From: Pseudomonas oryzagri
GTDB taxonomy: Bacteria > Pseudomonadota > Gammaproteobacteria > Pseudomonadales > Pseudomonadaceae
Direction of reading: 5' to 3'
Length of the DNA: 64,000 nt
Assembly (NCBI RefSeq): GCF_020831405.1
Contig: NZ_JAJHPU010000043.1
Location: forward strand, 434,001 to 498,000
Shown here: in pieces, positions 18,266 to 24,462 of the stretch
Position numbering within the stretch: position 1 is the first letter of the stretch
How the letters are laid out: each line of letters begins with the position of its first letter
Translations under genes and position numbers: made by a program
Notes under the pieces: model-generated
The model's input: only the letters and a program-made list of their open reading frames with translations
Told to the model about the DNA's origin: nothing
The model's database searches: none

Positions 18266-18323
18266 GTCGTACTGACCCGGAATTCAAACTCCGCGTCCCG
18301 CCGGAGTTCCGCGCTCAGACTCG
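18262..18323 (+). pseudogene. Truncated Arc-like DNA-binding protein
   Basis: The ATG overlaps the preceding stop. The first residues, MSRTDPEFKLRVPPEFRAQ, match the beta-strand start of Arc-family ribbon-helix-helix proteins. Homology-like sequence then stops abruptly and the frame runs on through GGGACGGATTAATTTT and into the hydrolase promoter region (to 18513) with no protein character. The gene was evidently cut by the deletion that trimmed the prophage. Confidence 0.6.
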
Positions 18324-18427
18324 AAAAAAGGGACGGATTAATTTTCCACGAATGACCGCCGTGTCCGGCGGGGCACCGACTAGTCTGATTCGGTGTTCAT
18401 CCCGTCGATCAGCGCAGGAGCCCCGTC

Positions 18428-19273
18428 ATGCCGCAGAATCAGCCCGCCCATCAGGTAGCCAACCAGTTCGTCGAAATCAACGGCCGTCGCCTGGCCTACC
18501 GGGTGATGGGTGAGGGCGTGCCGCTGCTGCTGTGCGTGCGCTTTCGCGGCACGATGGATTCCTGGGATCCGCTGTTTCTCGATGAGCTGGCCGCGCGGGG
18601 TTTCAGGGTGCATGTGTTCGACTACAGCGGCCTGGGCTTGTCCAGCGGCGAGCGCAGCTACGACCCGGCGACCCTGGCGCGCGACGTGCTCGACCTGATC
18701 CAGGCCCTCGGCTTGCAGCGCCTGGTGCTCGGCGGCTGGTCGCTGGGCGGCATCGTCGCCCAGCTGGTGTTCCTGCAGGCGCCGCAGTTGCTCAGCCATC
18801 TGCTGCTGCTCGGCACCACGCCGCCCGGCGAGCTGGCCAAGACCGGCGAGGCGCTGTTCTATCAGCTGGCGCGGCGGGAGAACGACTTCGAGGACTTCGT
18901 CCAGCTGTTCTTCGAGCCCCTCTCGGCGGAGAGCCGCGAGGCGGCGGCCCGCTCGGCCGAGCGCATCGCCGCGCGCTGCGAGGGCGCCTGCCCGCCGGTG
19001 CCCCACGAATGGGCCGGCCAGCAGCTGGGCGAGGGGCCGCGCAACCCGGCGTTCCCGGTGCCGGCGGTGCTCGACGCGCTCAAGCGCACGCGGATTCCAC
19101 TGCTGCACATCGGCGGCAGCCACGACATCGTCTTCCCGGTGGAGAACTGGCACGCCCTCAGCGGCGTGCTGCCGACCCTGCACCTGCTGACCCTGCCGAG
19201 CTCCGGCCACGGCCCGCACCTGCAGTACCCGCAGCTGTGCGCCGCGAGCATCGCGGCCTTCGTTAGGCCTTGA
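18428..19273 (+). CDS. Alpha/beta-hydrolase
   Basis: A 281-residue alpha/beta-hydrolase fold protein. The nucleophile elbow is GGWSLGGIVAQ (Ser ~residue 106), the acid is probably in GGSHDIVFP (~residue 230) and the His in SSGHGPHLQYP near the C-terminus. An oxyanion-type RFRGTMDSWDP follows the first strand. There is no signal peptide, so it is cytoplasmic; the substrate is unknown. AGGAG lies 7 nt before the ATG. Its 3' end overlaps by 11 bp the converging flavin-reductase gene. Confidence 0.88.
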   Translation: MPQNQPAHQVANQFVEINGRRLAYRVMGEGVPLLLCVRFRGTMDSWDPLFLDELAARGFRVHVFDYSGLGLSSGERSYDPATLARDVLDLIQALGLQRLVLGGWSLGGIVAQLVFLQAPQLLSHLLLLGTTPPGELAKTGEALFYQLARRENDFEDFVQLFFEPLSAESREAAARSAERIAARCEGACPPVPHEWAGQQLGEGPRNPAFPVPAVLDALKRTRIPLLHIGGSHDIVFPVENWHALSGVLPTLHLLTLPSSGHGPHLQYPQLCAASIAAFVRP

Positions 19274-19832
19274 GCGCCTCGCCGATGGCATAGAAGTGCC
19301 CGCCGGCCACATGGTGCAGGCTGCGCCAGGCCGGGTCGGCGTCCTCGAAGTGCCAGCGGCCGTCGCGGAACACGCGGTCGTCCGCCCAGGCGCCGACCAC
19401 TTCGCCGATGAACAGGTCGTAGACCGCCTGGTTGTGCGGCTCGGGGATCAGCTCGCAGGCCAGCCAGGCCGAACAGCCGGCGACCAGGGGCAGGTTGTGG
19501 CCGGGCAGTTCGAACAGCTCGACGCCGGCCCTGGCCAGTTTGTCCGGCTCGTCCTTGAGGCTGTGGTTGCCGACCTGGTTGGTCAGCTGCAGCTGCGCCG
19601 CAGTCGGCACCTGGATCGCGAAGCGGCCGCTGCGCTCGATCAGCTCGCGGGTGCGGGTGGCCTTGTCCAGCACCACGGTGAGCTTGGGCGGGGCGAAGTC
19701 CAGCGCGCAGGCCCAGGCGGCGGCCATCACGTTGTCCACGCCGGCGTGGCGGGCCGAGACCAGCACGGTCGGGCCGTGGTTGAGGAGGCGATAGGCCTTG
19801 GCGAGGTCGACGGCGCAAAGGTCGGGATTCAT
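19263..19832 (-). CDS. Flavin reductase-like (FMN-binding split-barrel) protein
   Basis: A 189-residue protein of the flavin-reductase-like family. Features are PTVLVSARHAGVDNVMAAAW near the start (the FMN-binding strand region), FAIQVPTAAQLQLTNQVG around residue 75 and HFYAIGEALKA at the end. The family binds FMN and reduces flavins or acts as a flavoenzyme component; the partner is not known. It converges with the hydrolase gene. Upstream lies a ~110 bp palindromic repeat, then cobF on the same strand. Confidence 0.82.
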   Translation of the reverse strand: MNPDLCAVDLAKAYRLLNHGPTVLVSARHAGVDNVMAAAWACALDFAPPKLTVVLDKATRTRELIERSGRFAIQVPTAAQLQLTNQVGNHSLKDEPDKLARAGVELFELPGHNLPLVAGCSAWLACELIPEPHNQAVYDLFIGEVVGAWADDRVFRDGRWHFEDADPAWRSLHHVAGGHFYAIGEALKA

Positions 19833-19927
19833 TCGGGGTTCCTGACGACAAGGGTGGCGGGATGCTCGCCTGTGGAGCGGGGTTCGGCAACTGGTGTTGG
19901 CTGGGGGCGGGGTGTTTCGGCTGCTCT

Positions 19928-20037
19928 GTGATCGCTCCGACGCTCTGCGTGGGAGTGCTTCGCTGGACGCTTTGCGTCCGTTTCAGTGACGCAGAGCGTC
20001 ACTGGCTGCATTCCCACGCAGAGCGTGGGAACGATCA
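19928..20037. repeat. Palindromic repeat of the GATCGTTCCCACGCTCTGCG family
   Basis: Outer arms (GATCGCTCCGACGCTCTGCG and the complement of GCAGAGCGTGGGAACGATC) enclose two smaller hairpins, GGACGCTTTGCGTCC and GTGACGCAGAGCGTCAC. A second copy of the arm occurs after uvrB at ~58.47 kb. It is a common intergenic repeat type in pseudomonads. Confidence 0.75.
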
Positions 20038-20072
20038 AATCCGCGGGATGGCCATCGGTGGGGTGGACAGCG

Positions 20073-20840
20073 CTAGTCCCGCGTCGTCCCGCTCTTGCGC
20101 AACAAATAGCTGTCCATGATCCAGCCATTGCGCTGGCGCGCTTGCGCGCGGATCGCGGCGATGCGTTCCGCCACCTCGTCCAGCGGCCCGGCGATCAGGA
20201 TCTCGTCGGCCGTGCCGACATACGCTCCCCAATAGATATGCAGGCCCTGACCGACGAAGCGCAGGTAGGTGTCCTTGGCGTCGAGCATCACCGCCACGCT
20301 GTCCACGCCCTGCGGCCAGCCTTCGGCGAGCAGGCGGCCGGTGGTGATTTCCACGGCGCGGCCGATGCTGTTGAGCAGCACGCGGTGGCGGGCGGTGAGG
20401 GCCTGCAGGCTGGTGATGCCGGGGATCACATCAAAGCTGAGGTCGCTGCGGGCGGCGGCGATGGACTCGATGATGCGGATGCTGCTGTCGTACAGCGAGG
20501 GGTCGCCCCAGACCATGAAGGCGGCGACTTCGCCATCGCTCATCTGCTCGTCGATCAGTTGCTCGAACACCGCCTGCTTGTCGCGGTTCAGGTCGTCCAC
20601 GCTGGCGCGGTAGTCGGCGGCGTCGCGTTCGCGCTCCGGCTGCTGGCCTTCGGCGAAGCGCGGGCTGTGGCCATCCAGAAAGCGCGCGCAGATTTCCCGG
20701 CGCAGGGCGTTGAGCTTGTGTTTGGCCGGGCCCTTGTCCATCAGGAAGATCACGTCGGCGCGGCGCAGGGCCTTGATCGCCTGTTGGGTGATGTAGTCCG
20801 GGTCGCCGGCGCCGATGCCGACCAGCAGCAGTTCTTTCAT
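20073..20840 (-). CDS. cobF: Precorrin-6A synthase (deacetylating) CobF
   Basis: CobF removes the C1 acetyl (as acetate) and methylates C1 during ring contraction in the aerobic pathway. The 255-residue product is a tetrapyrrole methylase (LLVGIGAGDPDYITQQAIKAL at the N-terminus) with CobF-type features: IFLMDKGPAKHKLNALRRE, AAFMVWGDPSLYDSSIRI and IPGITSLQALTARHRVLLN. Its ATG overlaps the stop of the chlD frame. The operon is chlI/chlD-cobF. CobF supplies the function that CbiD performs in P. aeruginosa, and no cbiD is seen here. Confidence 0.94.
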   Translation of the reverse strand: MKELLLVGIGAGDPDYITQQAIKALRRADVIFLMDKGPAKHKLNALRREICARFLDGHSPRFAEGQQPERERDAADYRASVDDLNRDKQAVFEQLIDEQMSDGEVAAFMVWGDPSLYDSSIRIIESIAAARSDLSFDVIPGITSLQALTARHRVLLNSIGRAVEITTGRLLAEGWPQGVDSVAVMLDAKDTYLRFVGQGLHIYWGAYVGTADEILIAGPLDEVAERIAAIRAQARQRNGWIMDSYLLRKSGTTRD

Positions 20841-22530
20841 GGTCTGTTCCAGGTGGGCGCACGGGGGCTCGGCGCCAGTTCGTCGATATGGTGGTAGTCG
20901 GCGCCCAGCTCGGCGGCCAACTGACGGGCGCGGCCGAGGCGGATGGGCGCGCGTTCGATGTCCAGCAGCAGGCCGGGGCAGGGTAGCGCCGCTAGGGCCG
21001 GCCATTCGCGCAGGCGACCGTCGGTGAGCAGCAGCAGGCGCTGGCGTTCGCCTGGTTTGTGGCGTTGCCGGCGCAGCAGCCAGGGGCTGGCCAGTTGCAG
21101 GGCCTCGATGATCGGCGTGCCGCCGCCGGCGCCGAGTTGCTGCAGCCAGGTATGCAGTTCGCTAGATGACTTTTGTCCTTGCCACAGCCAGCGCGGCTGG
21201 GCGCCGCCGGCCTCCAGCACGGCCAGGCGCGCGCGCTGGCGGTAGGCACTGTCGAACAGCTCGGCGAGCAGGCCCTTGGCCTGGGCCAGGGCTCCATGAC
21301 GACGGGTGCTGGCCGAGGCGTCGACGATCACCAGCCACAGCTCGCCGGGGCGCAGCTGGCGGGCGTGCCAGCGCAGATCGGCGTGGCGGCGCGGGCGGCC
21401 GTGGGCGAGGGTCGCCGGCCAGTCGATGCGCGTGGGCGCGCCGCTGCCGCGGGCGCCGCTGCGTCCGCCTGGGGCCTGGCCGGGGAGGGGAAGGGCATCC
21501 GCGCCTGTGGCCGGGCGCGGGCGGATGCTCAGGGCTTTTTTGGCCAGGCCGGCGGCGCGCGGCGCTCGCCGATCGCCACGGCCTGCGGCGGCAGCGCGCC
21601 CCACTGGCCTTCGCCCCGATCCTGTTGCGAGGACTGTTGTTCCGACTGGTTCGGTGCCGGCGGCGCACTGGCGGTGGGTGGCGTGTGTTCGCGGCGGCGA
21701 TGGGCGAGGACGAAGGGCTCCAGGGCGTCGATATCCTGCACCCCGATCCGGCTCGCGCCGCGCCAGGCGGCGTGGGCGCGGGCGCCGCGCAGCCAGACCA
21801 GATCGGCGCGCAGTCCGTCCACGGCGGCGGCGAAGCAGCGCTGGGCGATGGCCTCCAGGCTGGCGTCGTCCAGCGGGATTTCGCTCAGCCGTCGGCGCGC
21901 CTCGGCGCAGCGCTGACGCAGGGCGTCCTGCTCGCTCTGCCAATGGGCGAGGAAGGCCTGCGGCGCCTCGTCGAAGGCCAGGCGGCGACGGACGATCTCG
22001 GCGCGCTGCGCGGGCTCGGGCGTGCCGCCGAGCTGCACCTTGAGGCCGAAGCGGTCGAGCAGTTGCGGGCGCAGTTCGCCTTCCTCGGGATTCATGGTGC
22101 CGATCAGCACGAAGCGCGCCGGATGGCTGTGCGACAGGCCATCGCGTTCGACATGGTTGATGCCGCTGGCGGCCACGTCGAGCAGCAGGTCGACTAGGTG
22201 GTCGGGCAGCAGGTTGACCTCGTCGACGTAGAGTACGCCGCCGTGGGCGTTGGCCAGCACGCCGGGGGAGAAGCGCGCGCGGCCTTCGCCGAGCGCGGCG
22301 TCCAGGTCGAGGGTGCCGACGATGCGTTCCTCGCTGGCGCCCAGCGGCAGTGTGACGAAGCGCCCGCCATCGAGCAGGTCGGCCACGCCGCGCGCCAGGG
22401 TCGACTTGGCCATGCCGCGCGGCCCTTCGATCAGCACGCCGCCGAGGGCCGGATCGATGGCGGCCAGGCACAGGGCCAGCTTGAGGTCGTCGGCGGCCAC
22501 CACGGCGGCCAGGGGGAAATGGGGCTCCAT
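20837..22530 (-). CDS. chlD: ChlD-type chelatase subunit (AAA + vWA) made by -1 frameshift from chlI
   Basis: Reading the chlI frame to the A-AAA-AAG heptamer at 21541-21535 and then shifting -1 gives a 564-residue protein that ends in a von Willebrand A domain. The MIDAS motif is DASAS, with TPIIEAL and LLLTDGRLREWP further on. The vWA frame has no good start codon of its own after the chlI stop, and the combined length is a whole number of codons only with a -1 shift. With CobN this gives a three-part cobaltochelatase (CobN plus AAA plus AAA-vWA). Production of two chelatase subunits from one chlD gene by frameshifting has been described in other bacteria, including Pseudomonas. The stop overlaps the cobF ATG. 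Confidence 0.8.
21495..21541 (-). promoter_or_regulatory. Programmed -1 ribosomal frameshift signal in chlI/chlD
   Basis: The minus strand reads CCA AAA AAG CCC TGA in the chlI frame: the canonical slippery heptamer A AAA AAG. Six nucleotides later, immediately after the zero-frame stop, GCATCCGC pairs perfectly with GCGGATGC (outer 8 bp stem, with an inner GCC/GGC pair). Heptamer, spacer and stem-loop are ideally arranged for -1 frameshifting. Confidence 0.85.
21529..22530 (-). CDS. chlI: ChlI-type AAA+ chelatase ATPase (zero-frame product)
   Basis: This AAA+ ATPase of the Mg/Co-chelatase family has 333 residues. Walker A is GPRGMAKSTLARGVADLL (~residue 32), Walker B is GGVLYVDEVNLLPDHLVD (~100), sensor region FVLIGTMNPEEGELRPQLLDRFGL (~145). 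A Gln/Ser/Pro-rich tail follows (residues ~280-310). Together with CobN (24.46-28.20 kb) it should power cobalt insertion into hydrogenobyrinate diamide; CobS/CobT are not seen. The start is the ATG of MEPHFPLAAVV; the frame is open further upstream but overlaps the divergent leader peptide. Most ribosomes should stop at this frame's TGA; a fraction shift into the vWA domain. Confidence 0.88.
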   Translation of the reverse strand: MEPHFPLAAVVAADDLKLALCLAAIDPALGGVLIEGPRGMAKSTLARGVADLLDGGRFVTLPLGASEERIVGTLDLDAALGEGRARFSPGVLANAHGGVLYVDEVNLLPDHLVDLLLDVAASGINHVERDGLSHSHPARFVLIGTMNPEEGELRPQLLDRFGLKVQLGGTPEPAQRAEIVRRRLAFDEAPQAFLAHWQSEQDALRQRCAEARRRLSEIPLDDASLEAIAQRCFAAAVDGLRADLVWLRGARAHAAWRGASRIGVQDIDALEPFVLAHRRREHTPPTASAPPAPNQSEQQSSQQDRGEGQWGALPPQAVAIGERRAPPAWPKKP

Positions 22531-22606
22531 GGCGTTATCTCGGATCAAAGGTTGAAAGGGCACGGGGGGATCGGTTAGCGTGGCAACCATCGTTTTGGAG
22601 ATCAGC

Positions 22607-22735
22607 ATGTCGCCTCGTCCTTCCCTGAACCGCCTCGTTCGCTCCGCCGCTGTCGGCGTGGCCGGCGTGCGCGCGCAGGTCGCGGCGGCCGGTTATTTCT
22701 TTTACGGGTATTGGTTTAGCCAACGGCGCGCCTGA
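22607..22735 (+). CDS. Aromatic-rich leader peptide of a transcription attenuator
   Basis: A 42-codon ORF with a good ribosome-binding site (TTGGAG, 6 nt spacing). Near its end it encodes Tyr-Phe-Phe-Tyr-Gly-Tyr-Trp-Phe, seven aromatic codons in eight. A hairpin GCGCCTG/CAGGCGC overlaps the stop codon and a strong intrinsic terminator begins 52 nt later. This is the classical layout of amino-acid attenuation, with ribosome stalling on Phe/Tyr/Trp codons relieving termination. The downstream gene is a DAHP synthase, first enzyme of aromatic biosynthesis, which fits exactly. Confidence 0.85.
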   Translation: MSPRPSLNRLVRSAAVGVAGVRAQVAAAGYFFYGYWFSQRRA

Positions 22736-22787
22736 TACCCCACAGGCGCCCCAGAGCAAAGGGTCGCCACCAGCCAGTTTCACGAAA

Positions 22788-22821
22788 CCCCGGTCGGCCA
22801 CCCGACCGGGGTTTTTGTTTT
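22788..22821 (+). terminator. Attenuator terminator upstream of DAHP synthase
   Basis: CCCCGGTCGG and CCGACCGGGG form a perfect 10 bp stem with a 4 nt loop, followed by TTTTTGTTTTT. It stands between the aromatic leader peptide and the DAHP synthase gene, so its read-through decides expression. Confidence 0.92.
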
Positions 22822-22864
22822 TCCGGCCCACAAGGCCAGCACGATGCAACCACAGGATCGCAAC

Positions 22865-22960
22865 ATGACTGCTCATTACCGCACCTATTACCGCACCTAC
22901 GCCTGGCGATTTAGCAGCGCTGCCGCGCACCACCGAGATTCCAGTCGAACACTCAGATAG
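22865..22960 (+). CDS. Second aromatic-rich mini-ORF between attenuator and DAHP synthase
   Basis: A 31-codon ORF with AGGA 8 nt before its ATG. It begins MTAHYRTYYRTYAWRF, with four Tyr, one Trp and one Phe in the first 16 residues, then an unremarkable basic tail. It lies after the terminator and ends 45 bp before the DAHP synthase ATG. It may be a second stalling peptide or an accident of composition; no second terminator with a T-run is seen after it. A hairpin CGTGGC/GCCACG lies between it and the gene. Confidence 0.45.
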   Translation: MTAHYRTYYRTYAWRFSSAAAHHRDSSRTLR

Positions 22961-23005
22961 CGCGCCGCGCGTGGCATGAGGCCACGCCGGGCGAGGATCA
23001 CCGCC

Positions 23006-24079
23006 ATGAATGCTTCCGTTACCGCTCTGCGCGCACAGCCCGTGCCGCCGCTCACCGCTCGCCGCCGCGAAACCCCGCTGCCGAGCCCCACCGAACTGCG
23101 CCAGCAGCTGCCGCTGCCCGCCAATCTCGCCACCCAGGTGCAGGCCCAGCGCGAGGCCATTCGCGCCGTGCTCGATGGCTCCGACCCGCGCCTGCTGGTC
23201 GTCGTCGGACCCTGTTCCCTGCACGACCCCGTTTCCGCCCTCGAATACGCCGACCGCCTGGCCGCGCTGGCGCCGCAGGTCGGCGACCAGCTGCTGCTGG
23301 TGATGCGCGCCTACGTCGAGAAACCGCGCACCACCATCGGCTGGAAGGGCCTGGTGTACGACCCGCAGCTGGACGGCAGCGGCGACATGGCCGAAGGCCT
23401 GGCGCTGTCGCGCCGGCTGATGCTGGCCATGCTCGAACGCGGTCTGCCGCTGGCCACCGAGCTGCTGCAGCCGCTGGTGGCCGGCTACTTCGACGACCTG
23501 CTGGGCTGGGCCGCCATCGGCGCGCGCACCAGCGAATCGCAGGTGCACCGCGAGCTGGTCAGCGGCCTGGACCTGCCGGTGGGCTTCAAGAACGGCACCG
23601 ACGGCAGCCTGGCCATCGCCTGCGACGCCATGCGCTCGGCGGCGCATGCCCACCAGCACTTCGGCGTGGACGGCCTGGGCCGGCCGGCGCTGGTGCAGAC
23701 CGACGGCAACCCGGATACCCACCTGGTGCTGCGCGGCGGCCACGGCGGGCCGAACTTCGATGCCGCCAGCGTCGCCGTGGCACGCGCCGGGCTGGCCAAG
23801 CAGGGCATCGCCGCGCGGATCATGGTCGACTGCAGCCACGCCAACAGCGGCAAGGACCCGCTGCGCCAGCCGGCGGTGCTGGCCAGCGTGCTCGACCAGC
23901 GCCTGTCCGGCGACGACGCCTTGCGCGGGGTGATGCTGGAGAGCCACCTGGAGGACGGTTGCCAGCCGCTGTCCGCCGAGCTGCGCTACGGCGTGTCGAT
24001 CACCGACGGCTGCCTGGGCTGGAGTGGCACCGAGGCAATGTTGCGCGAGGCGGCGCAGCGCTTGCGCGCCGGGTGCTGA
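23006..24079 (+). CDS. 3-deoxy-7-phosphoheptulonate (DAHP) synthase, type I
   Basis: Condenses phosphoenolpyruvate and erythrose 4-phosphate, the entry step of aromatic amino-acid synthesis. The 357-residue length and motifs are those of the AroF/AroG/AroH family: VVVGPCSLHDPVSALEYADR, MRAYVEKPRTTIGWKGL, TSESQVHRELVSGL, VGFKNGTDGS and VDCSHANSGKDP. Which effector inhibits it cannot be read from sequence. The start is the ATG of MNASVTALR, preceded by GCGAGGA; an upstream in-frame ATG lies in a hairpin loop and lacks a ribosome-binding site. Controlled by the aromatic leader and attenuator; embedded, on the opposite strand, between two cobalamin operons. Confidence 0.94.
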   Translation: MNASVTALRAQPVPPLTARRRETPLPSPTELRQQLPLPANLATQVQAQREAIRAVLDGSDPRLLVVVGPCSLHDPVSALEYADRLAALAPQVGDQLLLVMRAYVEKPRTTIGWKGLVYDPQLDGSGDMAEGLALSRRLMLAMLERGLPLATELLQPLVAGYFDDLLGWAAIGARTSESQVHRELVSGLDLPVGFKNGTDGSLAIACDAMRSAAHAHQHFGVDGLGRPALVQTDGNPDTHLVLRGGHGGPNFDAASVAVARAGLAKQGIAARIMVDCSHANSGKDPLRQPAVLASVLDQRLSGDDALRGVMLESHLEDGCQPLSAELRYGVSITDGCLGWSGTEAMLREAAQRLRAGC

Positions 24080-24462
24080 GGGCGGCGGCAGGGCGGGCGA
24101 CGCTTTGTTCGTCCACCGTTGCGGCTCGGTGGATGGGAACGACGCCATCCACCCTGCCTGACTTGGTGGGTTACGCCGCGTCACCAATGGCGTGCCGTTC
24201 GGAAATGTCGGCGTGCGGCTAACCCACCCTGCGCACTGCATTCCATGGGGTTTGCGTAGGGTGGGCAACTCGCGCAGCGATTGCCCACCAGGCGGGCAGC
24301 GCGCGGGGATCGGTAGAAAATCGCTGCGCGAGTTTTCTACCCTACGGATTCGCTCACCTCGGTGGTGTTTTGGCCGATGGCCAAGGCCTGGGCGGCTGAG
24401 CGGCTCCGGCGTCGGGTGGACAACGGCGCAGCCTTGTCCATCGATGCGCACCCCACGGTTGT
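24080..24462. repeat. Gene-free stretch of mixed GGTGGGTTA-type palindromic repeats
   Basis: No gene is seen. The stretch holds a repeat pair GGTGGGTTACGCCGCG / GCGTGCGGCTAACCCACC (~24167-24230). It also has GTAGGGTGGGCAACTCGCGC with its complement-like arm, then GGTAGAAAATCGCTGCGCGA paired with GCGAGTTTTCTACCCTAC (~24310-24355), and a GTGGACAACGGCGCAG segment. All are degenerate members of intergenic repeat families also present at 58.55 and 61.79 kb. It separates the convergent DAHP synthase and cobN genes. Confidence 0.7.

Larger units (their letters stand above)
15861..18330. mobile_element. Decayed prophage-like element beside a tRNA-Ser att remnant
   Basis: Base composition drops sharply between ~15.89 and ~18.3 kb compared with the rest of the window. 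Inside are a predicted abortive-infection gene pair, a broken phage-type repressor divergent from a small helix-turn-helix gene, and a truncated Arc-like gene. The left edge is the tRNA-Ser 3' end with its terminator. No integrase, structural or replication genes remain and no second att copy is visible, so most of the element, and the tRNA-Ser body, have been deleted or moved. The right edge falls near a GGGACGGATTAATTTT string at ~18330. Confidence 0.7.

Noticed and set aside
21529-21604. Independent GTG start at 21604 for the vWA (chlD) frame
   Set aside because: GAAGG lies only 3 nt before this GTG, and it adds a non-conserved Arg/Ala-rich lead. The slippery heptamer, 6 nt spacer and stem-loop explain the missing start far better.
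22552-22580. Sigma-70 promoter TTGAAA-N17-TTAGCG for the aromatic leader
   Set aside because: The -35 is good but the -10 matches poorly; left out of the feature list as unsupported.
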